A DNA stretch of 30,698 nucleotides from UBA920 sp964424635. Lineage in GTDB: Bacteria > Patescibacteriota > Doudnabacteria > UBA920. The first letter of the stretch is position 1; each line of letters begins with the position of its first letter. The DNA lies in NCBI GenBank assembly GCA_964424635.1, contig CAYRJC010000005.1, positions 1 to 30,698 of the forward strand, in the 5' to 3' direction. Below the pieces are notes generated by a model, which saw only the letters and a program-made list of their open reading frames with translations, was not told the origin of the DNA and searched no databases. Shown here in pieces: positions 8,573 through 16,502 of the stretch. The position numbers and the translations under genes were made by a program.

Positions 8573-9682
8573 TTACTGTTGTTTAATTGGCATTACTAAG
8601 TATAAATAAGAGTTATCATTTTCTGGTACAAATGTAATTGGTTCGTTTTCATCGATAATCTTCATAACCAGTGTATCAGTGTTTAAATTATTTAAAAAAT
8701 CAATTAAATACCTATAATTAACCACCAAAACACCGGATGGTCCAGAAATTCTACAAACTACATCCACTTTACTCTCCCCTAAATCATGAGATATTGAATT
8801 CAACTGCAAAGAATTCTTTTCGGCATCATAGTTAATAGTAATACTTCCTGACCCTCTAGAAAAAACACTGGTTGTTTTTAAAGCAGAAATCAAATCATTA
8901 CGGTCAAAAATTACAGTCGTATTATGAGAATCCGGAATAATTTGTTGGTAATCAGGGTAATTCCCATCAATTAATCTTGTAACTATATAAGTATTTTCCA
9001 AATTAAAAGCTAACTGAGTTGTAGTTATATTGAGTTCAACTTCACCAGTTAAACCAGTAAGTAAACGGGAAATCTCCTGACTACTTCGATGAGGAATAAT
9101 TATTTTATAATTACCATCAACTACACCAGAACCTTGATAAGAAATCTTTTTTTCCGCCAAACGATATCGATCAGTAGCAGTAATTAAAACATTCTCTCCT
9201 CCGAACCAAAATAACACCCCGGAAATCTCTGGTTGAGTCTCACTAGTACTAGATGCAAAAATTACTTGATCAAGAGCGGTTTTTAATTCTAACGCATCGA
9301 TTTTTACAACTGCAGAATCTTCAATTTTAGGAATCAGCGGAAAATCCTCAGTAGATAGATGTTTAATTTTTACATTACTATTATCTGTTGTAATAGCTGT
9401 TTCTAATTCTCCGGTTTCAATTGTAATATTTTCAGATGGAAAACTATTTATTAAATCACTAATAGTTTTTACACCAACACATATCCCACCTTCTTCTTCG
9501 ACCTTACAGCGAATATAAGTACTGATTCCTGTTTCTAAATTAGTTCCGGAAATTTTTAATAAACCATTTTCTGTTTCTAACATTACGTTATTTAGAATAG
9601 GTAATGTTGAACTGCTTCCTACTACCCTACTAACAACCTGTAATCCGAGTTTTAAATTTTCTTGTGTGCTGATTATTTTCAT
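8573..9682 (-). CDS. dnaN: DNA polymerase III beta subunit (sliding clamp)
   Basis: Ring-shaped clamp that tethers the replicative polymerase to DNA. The length, 369 residues, is normal. The N-terminus (MKIISTQENLKLGLQVVSRVVG), the middle DRYRLAEKK stretch and the C-terminal YLYLVMPIKQQ (typical LPMR-like end) identify the family. It lies between dnaA and recF on the same strand, with a 245-nt gap to dnaA that contains candidate DnaA boxes. Confidence 0.97.
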   Translation of the reverse strand: MKIISTQENLKLGLQVVSRVVGSSSTLPILNNVMLETENGLLKISGTNLETGISTYIRCKVEEEGGICVGVKTISDLINSFPSENITIETGELETAITTDNSNVKIKHLSTEDFPLIPKIEDSAVVKIDALELKTALDQVIFASSTSETQPEISGVLFWFGGENVLITATDRYRLAEKKISYQGSGVVDGNYKIIIPHRSSQEISRLLTGLTGEVELNITTTQLAFNLENTYIVTRLIDGNYPDYQQIIPDSHNTTVIFDRNDLISALKTTSVFSRGSGSITINYDAEKNSLQLNSISHDLGESKVDVVCRISGPSGVLVVNYRYLIDFLNNLNTDTLVMKIIDENEPITFVPENDNSYLYLVMPIKQQ

Positions 9683-9927
9683 TATTATGTATTTATATAT
9701 AAATTAATTAGTAATAGTAATAATGCCTGTGGGTTAGTGGATAAATCTATTTTAACTAATAAATTATTGGCGATTTTTTTAAGTTAATATGTTTATAACT
9801 TCTTTATAATTCTGTGAAGTGGGGTTGATAATAATCTGAACATTTATTTATAAACTTTTTAATAACAGTTTATTATCCTACCTATCAACAACTCTATCCA
9901 CAGGTTTTATCTATTTATAATCGCTTG
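9683..9927. other. dnaA-dnaN intergenic region, candidate part of oriC
   Basis: 245 very AT-rich nt without a gene. DnaA-box-like sites are AGTGGATAA (9736-9744, 8 of 9 to the inverse consensus), TGTGGGTTA (9727-9735, 7 of 9), CTATCAACA (9882-9890, 7 of 9) and CTATCCACA (9894-9902, 8 of 9). AT-rich stretches between 9750 and 9870 could serve as the unwinding element. With the boxes upstream of dnaA this gives a two-part arrangement like that of Bacillus. Confidence 0.6.
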
Positions 9928-11286
9928 TTAACTGTAAATTTTTTCTAAGATTAAATCTAATTCTTGTTTGATTTGGTCTTGAGCGCTCACTGCCTTTTCT
10001 ACTTTTTCTACTCCATGCATAACTGTTGTATGATCTCTTCCCCCAAAGAATTCACCTATTGAAGGGTATGAGCTTCCTAATTCTTTTCTGGTTAAATACA
10101 TGGCAGCCTGACGAGGTTTTACATATTCTTTTCGGCGGGATTGTTTTATTAAATCATCGGTTGTAATGCTGTAGAAGCTTGCTACACAATCAGCAATCTT
10201 TTTTATAGAAACAGTTTTTTTCTTGGCATTTACTATGTTTTGCAAAAGCTCCTTAACTTCATCAAAAGTAATCGGTCCGTTTTCAATTTGCTGATAAACA
10301 ATTATTTTATTTAATGCGCCTTCTAGTTCTCGGATGTTGTTTATAACATTTTCTGCAACGTATTGAACAACTTTTTCTTCCAAATTAATTCCTGACTTAG
10401 CTAATTTTGTTTTTAAGATTGCTATTCTAGTTTCTAAACTAGGGGCTCCAATATCAGCTACCATTCCCCATTCAAACCTTGATACTAACCTTTGTTCGAT
10501 TGCTGGAATATCTTTTGGGAGACGATCTGCGGTTAGGATGATTTGTTTGCCTTTGTCTCTTAGTTCATTAAAAGTATGGAAGAATTCTTCTTGGGTTTGT
10601 TCTTTACCGGCAATAAATTGAATATCATCGATTAATAACATGTCTACTTGTCTATAACGACGCTTGAAATCATCAATCTTTTTTTGTCTAAGTGCTTCGA
10701 TGTAATCAGTAGTAAATTTTTCGCTAGTCGCGTATAAAACCCTTAATCGAGGGTTATTGGCAAGGAGTTTATTACCAACAGCGTGCATTAAATGAGTTTT
10801 TCCAAGCCCTACTCCACCATAAATGAATAGCGGGTTATATTGAGTTCCTGGATTTTTTGAAACTCCTACCCCTGCTGCGTGAGCTAATTCATTGTTTTTT
10901 CCTACAATAAAAGTCTCGAAGGTATAAGTTTTATTCAAAGTAGGTGCTGGTCCGGAGGTTGTTTCTTTATAAATAACTGTGTTTTTACTGTCGCTTTCTG
11001 TGCGTTGTAGTAATGTTCCTTGTTTTTCTGCTTCGGTCTTTAAATTTCCTACAAAATATCTAATTTCTTTTATTTCTGGTGAGAGAGATTTGAGCGATTT
11101 TAACAGTAATGTGTGAAATTTATTTTTAATCCAATCAAGTGCAAAGTTACTTGGTACTCCAACAATTATATAATCTTCACCTTTCTCGATAATACCCGTA
11201 TTTTTAAACCAGGTATTAAAATTTCCTTTACTTAAAGTAATTTCTAGACTGCCTAGCATTGCTTGCCAGAGTTGTTGGTTGTTCAT
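9928..11286 (-). CDS. dnaA: Chromosomal replication initiator DnaA
   Basis: AAA+ initiator that binds DnaA boxes and opens oriC. The 452 residues contain domain I (LWQAMLGSLEITLSKGNFNTWF), Walker A GGVGLGKT (157-164), Walker B LLIDDIQF (about 217-224), a domain III arginine region and a domain IV helix-turn-helix with SRRKEYVKPRQAAMYLTRKE and GGRDHTTVMHG. The start at 11286 lies only about 1 nt from the predicted transcription start, and the promoter spacer holds a DnaA box, so autorepression and nearly leaderless translation are likely. It is divergent from rpmH, the classical origin layout. Confidence 0.98.
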   Translation of the reverse strand: MNNQQLWQAMLGSLEITLSKGNFNTWFKNTGIIEKGEDYIIVGVPSNFALDWIKNKFHTLLLKSLKSLSPEIKEIRYFVGNLKTEAEKQGTLLQRTESDSKNTVIYKETTSGPAPTLNKTYTFETFIVGKNNELAHAAGVGVSKNPGTQYNPLFIYGGVGLGKTHLMHAVGNKLLANNPRLRVLYATSEKFTTDYIEALRQKKIDDFKRRYRQVDMLLIDDIQFIAGKEQTQEEFFHTFNELRDKGKQIILTADRLPKDIPAIEQRLVSRFEWGMVADIGAPSLETRIAILKTKLAKSGINLEEKVVQYVAENVINNIRELEGALNKIIVYQQIENGPITFDEVKELLQNIVNAKKKTVSIKKIADCVASFYSITTDDLIKQSRRKEYVKPRQAAMYLTRKELGSSYPSIGEFFGGRDHTTVMHGVEKVEKAVSAQDQIKQELDLILEKIYS

Positions 11287-11293
11287 ATTTTTT

Positions 11294-11322
11294 ATTCTAC
11301 AGTGGAGTTATCAACATGTAAA
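11294..11322 (-). promoter_or_regulatory. dnaA promoter with an embedded DnaA box
   Basis: On the minus strand, TTTACA (11322-11317), 17-nt spacer, TAGAAT (11299-11294). The DnaA box TTATCAACA (plus 11308-11316) fills half of the spacer. Predicted start near 11287, right at the dnaA ATG. Confidence 0.65.
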
Positions 11323-11385
11323 CCACAAGTAAAAAGGTTGTAAATAAGCCATTTTTGTTTAGAGGTGTGTAAAACTTGTGGAAAA
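11308..11385. promoter_or_regulatory. DnaA box cluster upstream of dnaA (candidate oriC part)
   Basis: Four 7-8 of 9 matches to TTATNCACA on either strand: TTATCAACA (11308-11316), TAAACCACA (11319-11327), TGTGTAAAA (11366-11374, inverse) and TGTGGAAAA (11377-11385, inverse). The whole 11287-11502 gap between divergent dnaA and rpmH holds only these boxes and two promoters. Confidence 0.65.
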
Positions 11386-11440
11386 CATGTGGTTTGAGGT
11401 AAATTATGTCAATTTTCCTGAAAAGCTTTTTAATCAGATA

Positions 11441-11469
11441 TTGACCAAATGAAAAAATTTCAATATAAT
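11441..11469 (+). promoter_or_regulatory. rpmH operon promoter
   Basis: TTGACC (11441-11446), 17-nt spacer, TATAAT (11464-11469). One of the best promoter matches in the window. The expected start near 11476 leaves a leader of about 27 nt without Shine-Dalgarno. Confidence 0.75.
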
Positions 11470-11502
11470 TGTTTGGTATAGGAATGCAATTTATCAATAT
11501 TT

Positions 11503-11637
11503 ATGAAACGAACTTATCAACCAAAAGTAAAAAAACGCAAGCGAGTTCATGGTTTTCTGACAAGAATGCTTACTCGTACTGGAAAAGCCGTTCTTGCACG
11601 CCGTCGCTTAAAAGGACGTAAAAAATTAACAGTTTAA
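11503..11637 (+). CDS. rpmH: 50S ribosomal protein L34
   Basis: 44-residue basic ribosomal protein starting MKRTYQPKVKKRKRVHGF and ending in an Arg/Lys-rich tail (RRRLKGRKK), the diagnostic L34 pattern at full family length. First gene of the rpmH-rnpA-yidD-yidC-jag cluster; rnpA starts 1 nt after its stop. The ATG is preceded by AT-rich sequence without Shine-Dalgarno. Confidence 0.97.
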   Translation: MKRTYQPKVKKRKRVHGFLTRMLTRTGKAVLARRRLKGRKKLTV

Positions 11638-11638
11638 T

Positions 11639-11980
11639 ATGTTACCAAAAAAACACCGCCTTTCTAAAACAGCTGATGTAAATCTAACTACAGCCAAAGG
11701 GCGGGGTTTTTTTAGTAAATCTTATATTGTTAAGTTTCTTAGTAATTCAGAAATTACAGTTCCACAAATGACAGTTGTTGTTTCGACTAAAGTTTCAAAA
11801 AGCGCTGTTATTAGAAATAGATTAAAAAGAATAGTAAGGCAGGTGGTTCATGAAAGTATTGATACTATCAAACCAGGATTTTATGTATTTATTTTAAAAA
11901 AAACTGCAGTTCCAGTAGATAGTGAAGCTTTGCGTGATGAGTTAATCTCTGGTTTTAAAAAAAGTAAAATGATTATATGA
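11639..11980 (+). CDS. rnpA: Ribonuclease P protein component
   Basis: Protein subunit that helps the RNase P RNA remove tRNA 5' leaders. The 113 residues start with the typical LPKKHRLSK and include the RNR-type motif SKSAVIRNRLKRIVRQ, the RNA-binding signature. The stop is TGA within ATATGATAA, which overlaps the yidD start by 4 nt and shows that TGA is read as stop in this genome. No RNase P RNA gene was seen in the window. Confidence 0.95.
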   Translation: MLPKKHRLSKTADVNLTTAKGRGFFSKSYIVKFLSNSEITVPQMTVVVSTKVSKSAVIRNRLKRIVRQVVHESIDTIKPGFYVFILKKTAVPVDSEALRDELISGFKKSKMII

Positions 11981-12213
11981 TAATTTACTTATTAATAAAT
12001 TTTATTAGATTTTATCAAAAAACATTATCACCTGATCATGGCTGGTTAAAATCAAGATATCCTTATGGATTTTGCAGGTTTTATCCGAGCTGTAGTGAGT
12101 ATGCAATATTAGCCTTAAAGAAACATGGATTAATTAAAGGTATAATATTATCAAGTGTAAGAATTTTTAAGTGTAATCCATTCACTTCTCCTCAAATTAA
12201 TAAACCAATATAA
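11977..12213 (+). CDS. yidD: Membrane protein insertion efficiency factor YidD
   Basis: 78-residue peripheral membrane protein that assists YidC-dependent insertion. The family core is visible as FIRFYQKTLSPDHGW and CRFYPSCSEYAILALKKHG, followed by RIFKCNPF. In most homologues the last motif reads RCNPWHPGG; here it is KCNPFTSP, slightly divergent. The start overlaps the rnpA stop by 4 nt and yidC begins 5 nt after the stop. Confidence 0.93.
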   Translation: MIIYLLINFIRFYQKTLSPDHGWLKSRYPYGFCRFYPSCSEYAILALKKHGLIKGIILSSVRIFKCNPFTSPQINKPI

Positions 12214-12218
12214 ATATT

Positions 12219-12938
12219 ATGTTAGGAATTTATAACGAAGCAATTTATAGACCAATTTTAAACCTCCTTGTGGGTTTATATAATGTATTTCCCATTCAAG
12301 ATATAGGAATTGTTATTATCTTAGTTACTTTAGCCATTCGTATTATTTTGGCTCCTTTTATGCACAAGTCATTGAAAGGTCAAAAAGCCTTGAGTGCTTT
12401 GCAACCAAAAATGAATGAGATACGTGAAAAGCATAAGGATAATAAAGAAGAACAAGCTAAGGCAATGATGGATCTTTATAAGGAACATAAAGTAAATCCT
12501 TTTTCTTCTTGTTTACCAGTATTGATTCAATTACCGATTTTAATTGCTTTGTATCAAGTATTTAGCAAGGCTTTGAAAGGTAATTTGGATGGTTTGTATA
12601 GCTTCGTACATAATCCAGGGGTGTTAAATCCAAAGTTTCTAAATATCTTTGATTTATCTCATCCAAATATTATTTTTGCCGTATTGGCTGGTGTGGTGCA
12701 GTTCTGGCAGTCACGAATGGTAACTAAATGGCAAGGTAATCAAACTAATAACGATATGACTACCAAAGCTTTGAATGTTCAAATGACTTATGTACTACCA
12801 GTCGTTTCTATAGTAATTGCTTGGACATTGCCAGCTGGTTTGCCGTTATATTGGATAGTTACTACTCTGTTTGCAGTTGGTCAACAATATTATATCCAAA
12901 GAACTCATAAACCTACTGTAGTAGCTGAAGTGGTCTAA
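12219..12938 (+). CDS. yidC: Membrane protein insertase YidC/Oxa1
   Basis: Inserts and folds inner-membrane proteins. At 239 residues it is the short Oxa1-like form: no large periplasmic domain and no lipobox. It has a first helix near residues 28-48 with the conserved RIILAPF region, a charged cytoplasmic hairpin (QPKMNEIREKHKDNKEEQAKAMMDLYKEH), the NPFSSCLPVLIQLPILIALYQVF helix, and two to three further membrane segments ending in LPAGLPLYWIVTTLF. The Arg in TLAIRIILAP corresponds to the groove arginine of the family. Confidence 0.95.
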   Translation: MLGIYNEAIYRPILNLLVGLYNVFPIQDIGIVIILVTLAIRIILAPFMHKSLKGQKALSALQPKMNEIREKHKDNKEEQAKAMMDLYKEHKVNPFSSCLPVLIQLPILIALYQVFSKALKGNLDGLYSFVHNPGVLNPKFLNIFDLSHPNIIFAVLAGVVQFWQSRMVTKWQGNQTNNDMTTKALNVQMTYVLPVVSIVIAWTLPAGLPLYWIVTTLFAVGQQYYIQRTHKPTVVAEVV

Positions 12939-12958
12939 AAATAATTTAATAGCTAATA

Positions 12959-13429
12959 ATGAATACTGATTACGAAACAATTGAATATATTAAAACAGTT
13001 ATTTCGGATTTATTAGCGTCTGGTGGTTTTAATGTTAGAGTTGAGTATGAACAGAGTTTAATTAGTGGGTTAATTTTCCATATTGACTCTAATAGTTCTA
13101 AGTTGTTAATTGGTAGGCAGGGTATGACTTTGCAAGCTTTGGAACATTTGGTATTCGCAATTGTTAATCGCCATCAAAAAAACTCCGAAAAACCAATAAG
13201 ATTTTCTATTGATATAGATCAGTATCGAGCTAATTGTCAGTGGCAGTTGAAACAAATTGTTAAAGAGTCTGTAGCAAAGTTAAAATTTAGTAAAGAACCA
13301 ATCGTATTTCCGGCGATGCCTCGACATGAAAGAAAATTTGTTCATACTTATATTCAAGAACAATATCCTCATCTTACAACTGAAAGTATTGGTGAAGAAC
13401 CAAATCGTAGTATCAAAGCCTCAATATAA
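12959..13429 (+). CDS. khpB: RNA-binding protein Jag/KhpB (KH and R3H domains)
   Basis: 156-residue RNA-binding protein. A KH-II domain spans about residues 15-80 with the GxxG-type loop LIGRQGMTLQALEHL, followed by an R3H domain with MPRHERKFVHTYI and a final SIGEEPNRSIKAS. The N-terminal Jag_N domain of Firmicute KhpB is missing, as is common in reduced genomes. Its place after yidC is conserved in many bacteria. Two hairpin terminators separate it from the convergent PBP gene. Confidence 0.93.
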   Translation: MNTDYETIEYIKTVISDLLASGGFNVRVEYEQSLISGLIFHIDSNSSKLLIGRQGMTLQALEHLVFAIVNRHQKNSEKPIRFSIDIDQYRANCQWQLKQIVKESVAKLKFSKEPIVFPAMPRHERKFVHTYIQEQYPHLTTESIGEEPNRSIKASI

Positions 13430-13493
13430 AATTAACAACCCGGACTTATCAGAAGGCGGGTTTTTAATTTAGGTTATATATTTTTAATATCTC
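13424..13493 (+). repeat. Dispersed 3'-end module, copy B
   Basis: Resembles the segment behind manC (7261-7330) in the same order: ATATAAAATTAA, hairpin, TTTTTAATTTAGG, TATATATTTTT, AATATCT. It includes the jag terminator AACCCG (13437-13442) with CGGGTT (13457-13462). Straight after it, CTTTGTTTTA (13492-13501) equals the right edge of palindromic element copy 1, as if the palindrome had been lost here. Confidence 0.65.
13437..13465 (+). terminator. Rho-independent terminator of jag
   Basis: Stem AACCCG/CGGGTT with a 14-nt loop, followed by TTTTT, 8 nt after the jag stop. Confidence 0.6.
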
Positions 13494-13512
13494 TTTGTTT
13501 TATTATTCTTAA

Positions 13513-13547
13513 AAATAAATACCCCGATTTAATCAGGGTATTTATTT
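13513..13547. terminator. Bidirectional terminator between jag and the PBP gene
   Basis: Perfect 12-bp stem AAATAAATACCC (13513-13524) with GGGTATTTATTT (13536-13547). It overlaps the PBP stop codon by 2 nt and fits termination of the minus-strand gene. Confidence 0.75.
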
Positions 13548-16353
13548 AATTTATTTCAATAGTGACTTTGTTTGATGTGGTTCCGTTACTGCTTTTAGCA
13601 TAAAGTTTGTAAGTTCCGCTTTTAGGCTGACTTTCCCATGTATAAATATATTTATAACCTCCGGCAGTGCTAACAACTTCTGCGTTTCCAATAGATTTAA
13701 TTGTGTTTCCTGTTTGGTAATAGAAGCTTACTGATCCTAGATTGCTGCTGCTTTCAGCTTCTAATTGCCATGGAAAAGATATAGTATCTCCTTCTGATGG
13801 ATTAGTTAGGATCAATCCTCCGTCAATAGCATATTTTATTTGAATACTATTCGTAGCACTGCTTCCATTTTCAAAGGTAACTTTTGCCGCTAAGGTATGG
13901 TTTCCATCACTTAATTTTTTATTAATTTGGCCTTGGAGAGTTCCATTATTGAATGTAGCAGCTATTTCTCCGTCTAGTAATATATCAATTTTTTTGAATT
14001 GCCCATCTACTCCTAAACTTACATTAAACGGTAGTTTTGTAATTAATGATCCTGTATTTGGAGCAAGGAATGATATTTTATCACTTGTATTACCTTCTGG
14101 ATTTTCGATACCGCTGCCAGGAGGGTATTTGTAACCATTAGCTAGTGCCCAGGCGATAACAGGTTGTTCCCATGCTGCATTACTTGGTTTCTCGCTATGT
14201 AATACAACATAAATTTCTGTAATTTTACGTTCTGGTGGGGTATCATCAGTTGCTGGTAACCCAGTTAATGAGTCTATTTCTACAGGGACATGAACGTTAT
14301 CGTATTTAGTTGGAACTGCGTAGTCAGCAAAAACTTCTGATTTGGTTTCTGGGGTGTGTTGAGTAGGAAGTAATCCAGAAATACTATCAACCGTAACAGT
14401 TTTAATTTCATCAGGTTTATTAAATTGTTCTACCGGAGTTCCGGCTAGCGCTTCTTTCATGAATTGATTCCAAATTGGACCTGCGGTAAGCACTGCATCT
14501 TTTTTCATCGGTGTGTTGTTATTGTTTCCAGCCCAAACTCCAGCAACTAATGAAGGAGTGAATCCAACTGTCCAACCGTCTTTAAAATCTTGAGTGGTTC
14601 CAGTTTTTGCAGCTACTGGACGACTTGCCCCTAGTGTTAATGCAGAATTAGAACCGAATACATAACTACGAGCATTATTGTCACTCATGATACTTACAAG
14701 TTCGTAAACTGCTTGAGGATCTAATACCTGCTGACTTTTTTCTTTATATTCTTCTAATATTTGACCTTCCTGACTGACTACTTTTAAGATAGCGGTCTTA
14801 TCTACTTTTTTCCCACCATTAGCAAATGCACCATACGCAGAGGTGTGATCGATTAATTTAACGTCACATCCACCTAATACCAAAGATAAACCACAATCTT
14901 TAAACGGTGCTTCTATACCAAGTTCTTTGGCGGTTTTGGTAACATTGTCAGCACCTACTAAAGCAATAGTTTTAACTGCTGGAATATTTAAACTTCCTGC
15001 TAAAGCTTTACGCATAGAAACTGGTCCATTTTGTGATAGGTTGAAGTTGTTAGGAGAATAGTCACCAAAATTAGTTTTTACATCCATAAGCATACTTGCA
15101 GGAGAGTATTTGAAGTCTCTACCAAAAGCAGTGACATAGGCATATGGTTTAAAGCTGCTACCTGGTTGTTGTAATGATGTAGCAACATTAACGTTTGGTT
15201 CGAATAAACAAGTTTTTCCTTGTACACAACCTGCTGGTTCTGATTCTCCGAAGTAGTCTTTACTTCCCACCATTGCTAATATTTGCCCAGTTTTAGGATC
15301 TATCGCTACTAAAGCAGCATTATGACCGTTAGCAGAGAGATTCTTTTTAGCTCCTTCAGTAACAGCTTTTTCGGCAATTTGTTGAAGCTTTGGGTCTAGG
15401 GTTGTATAAACTTTCATTCCCCCTTCTTGAAGTGAAGTCTCTCCATATTTTTCGGCAAGATAGTTTTCTACATACTGAACAAAGTGTGGTGCAACAATAG
15501 CAGTTTTAATAGTTTCGAATTTTACTTCTTCGTTTAATGCTGATTCTTTTTGTTCTTTATTGATATAACCAAGTGATTCCATTTGGTTAAGGATGTATTT
15601 TTGACGAGCTTGAAGATCATCGAAGTTTGGTCCGCTCGGATTGTAATATGAGGGAGCTTGAGGAAGTGCGGCTAGATAGGCGCTTTGAGCAAGTGTTAAT
15701 TCGTTAGCATGTTTATTAAAGTAACTTAAACTTGCTGCTTCAATTCCGTAAGCATTGCGACCATAAGGGATTTCATTTAAGTATAGTTTTAAAATATCAT
15801 CTTTACTAAATCTTGCTTCAAGTTCGATTGCAATGATGATTTCTTTTAACTTTCTAATAAATGATTTATCTCTGGTTAAGACAGCGTTCTTAACAAACTG
15901 TTGGGTGATGGTACTTCCACCTTGTCTCTTTTCTCGATAAATAATATCTATAATTAATGAACGTAATAATCCAGTAAAAGATACACCTGAATGTTTGTAA
16001 AAATTTCTATCTTCGGCAGAAATTGTTGCATTTTTTAGGTCAGGAGAAATTTGATCAAGATTTACAAGAGTACGTTTTATTTCACCATGTACTTCATAGA
16101 TCAAACTTTCGTCTTTAGCATAGATTTTTGTACTTTCTGGTACATTTCTTCCTAATAATCGATTTGGATCAGGAAGTTGTCGACTATAGTAGATAAATAA
16201 AAAAGCAACCAATAAAATTCCGGCTGCGCCTATTCGAAAAGCCCAGGTGCCAATTTTTGACCAAGGCAAGTTTTTTAGACTTTCTTTAGAAAGCCATTTG
16301 GTATTTTTTTTACCTACAGGTTTTGGGGTTGTAGAAAAGTTGTATAGTTTCAT
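13546..16353 (-). CDS. Class A penicillin-binding protein (transglycosylase/transpeptidase) with C-terminal Ig-like region
   Basis: Bifunctional peptidoglycan synthase. A basic cytoplasmic tail and one TM helix (about 38-57) precede a GT51 domain with catalytic Glu114 in AEDRNFYKH and GGSTITQQFVKN (145-156). The transpeptidase domain has SSFK (399-402), SLN (454-456) and KTGTT (583-587). Residues from about 740 to 935 form beta-rich repeats with alternating Gly, Ser and Asn that look like Ig-like or cell-wall-attached modules, making the protein longer than many PBP1a homologues. Two Cys pairs (376/382 and 487/496) in the transpeptidase domain could form disulfides. A TATAAT box at 16372-16367 predicts a leader of about 7 nt. 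It could be named ponA or mrcA. Confidence 0.94.
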   Translation of the reverse strand: MKLYNFSTTPKPVGKKNTKWLSKESLKNLPWSKIGTWAFRIGAAGILLVAFLFIYYSRQLPDPNRLLGRNVPESTKIYAKDESLIYEVHGEIKRTLVNLDQISPDLKNATISAEDRNFYKHSGVSFTGLLRSLIIDIIYREKRQGGSTITQQFVKNAVLTRDKSFIRKLKEIIIAIELEARFSKDDILKLYLNEIPYGRNAYGIEAASLSYFNKHANELTLAQSAYLAALPQAPSYYNPSGPNFDDLQARQKYILNQMESLGYINKEQKESALNEEVKFETIKTAIVAPHFVQYVENYLAEKYGETSLQEGGMKVYTTLDPKLQQIAEKAVTEGAKKNLSANGHNAALVAIDPKTGQILAMVGSKDYFGESEPAGCVQGKTCLFEPNVNVATSLQQPGSSFKPYAYVTAFGRDFKYSPASMLMDVKTNFGDYSPNNFNLSQNGPVSMRKALAGSLNIPAVKTIALVGADNVTKTAKELGIEAPFKDCGLSLVLGGCDVKLIDHTSAYGAFANGGKKVDKTAILKVVSQEGQILEEYKEKSQQVLDPQAVYELVSIMSDNNARSYVFGSNSALTLGASRPVAAKTGTTQDFKDGWTVGFTPSLVAGVWAGNNNNTPMKKDAVLTAGPIWNQFMKEALAGTPVEQFNKPDEIKTVTVDSISGLLPTQHTPETKSEVFADYAVPTKYDNVHVPVEIDSLTGLPATDDTPPERKITEIYVVLHSEKPSNAAWEQPVIAWALANGYKYPPGSGIENPEGNTSDKISFLAPNTGSLITKLPFNVSLGVDGQFKKIDILLDGEIAATFNNGTLQGQINKKLSDGNHTLAAKVTFENGSSATNSIQIKYAIDGGLILTNPSEGDTISFPWQLEAESSSNLGSVSFYYQTGNTIKSIGNAEVVSTAGGYKYIYTWESQPKSGTYKLYAKSSNGTTSNKVTIEIN

Positions 16354-16412
16354 AATATGTATTTATATTATACTGATTTTTCCTAAAAATAAGAAGTGTT
16401 TAACAATAATAT

Positions 16413-16426
16413 GGCTTAGCTAAGCC
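16413..16426. promoter_or_regulatory. Perfect 14-bp palindrome upstream of tyrS
   Basis: GGCTTAGCTAAGCC between the divergent PBP and tyrS genes. It lies upstream of a TATAAT box for tyrS (16454-16459) and could be an operator. The rest of 16354-16502 is AT-rich and holds only promoter elements. Confidence 0.4.
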
Positions 16427-16502
16427 CGGAGTTTTTATTAAACAAAACAATGCTATAATGCAAATATATTTTACGTTTTAATTTTGTATAAGTAACTTCA
16501 TT

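Noticed and set aside
11297..11497. 66-codon open frame on the minus strand upstream of dnaA
   Set aside because: It covers the dnaA promoter, the DnaA boxes and the rpmH promoter, has no ribosome binding site, and its product is hydrophobic and unlike known proteins.
13949..14134. Short open frames opposite the PBP, gyrA, yebC, rsmI, tyrS and rpsA genes
   Set aside because: They are reverse or shifted readings of well-identified genes, without ribosome binding sites or recognisable products.
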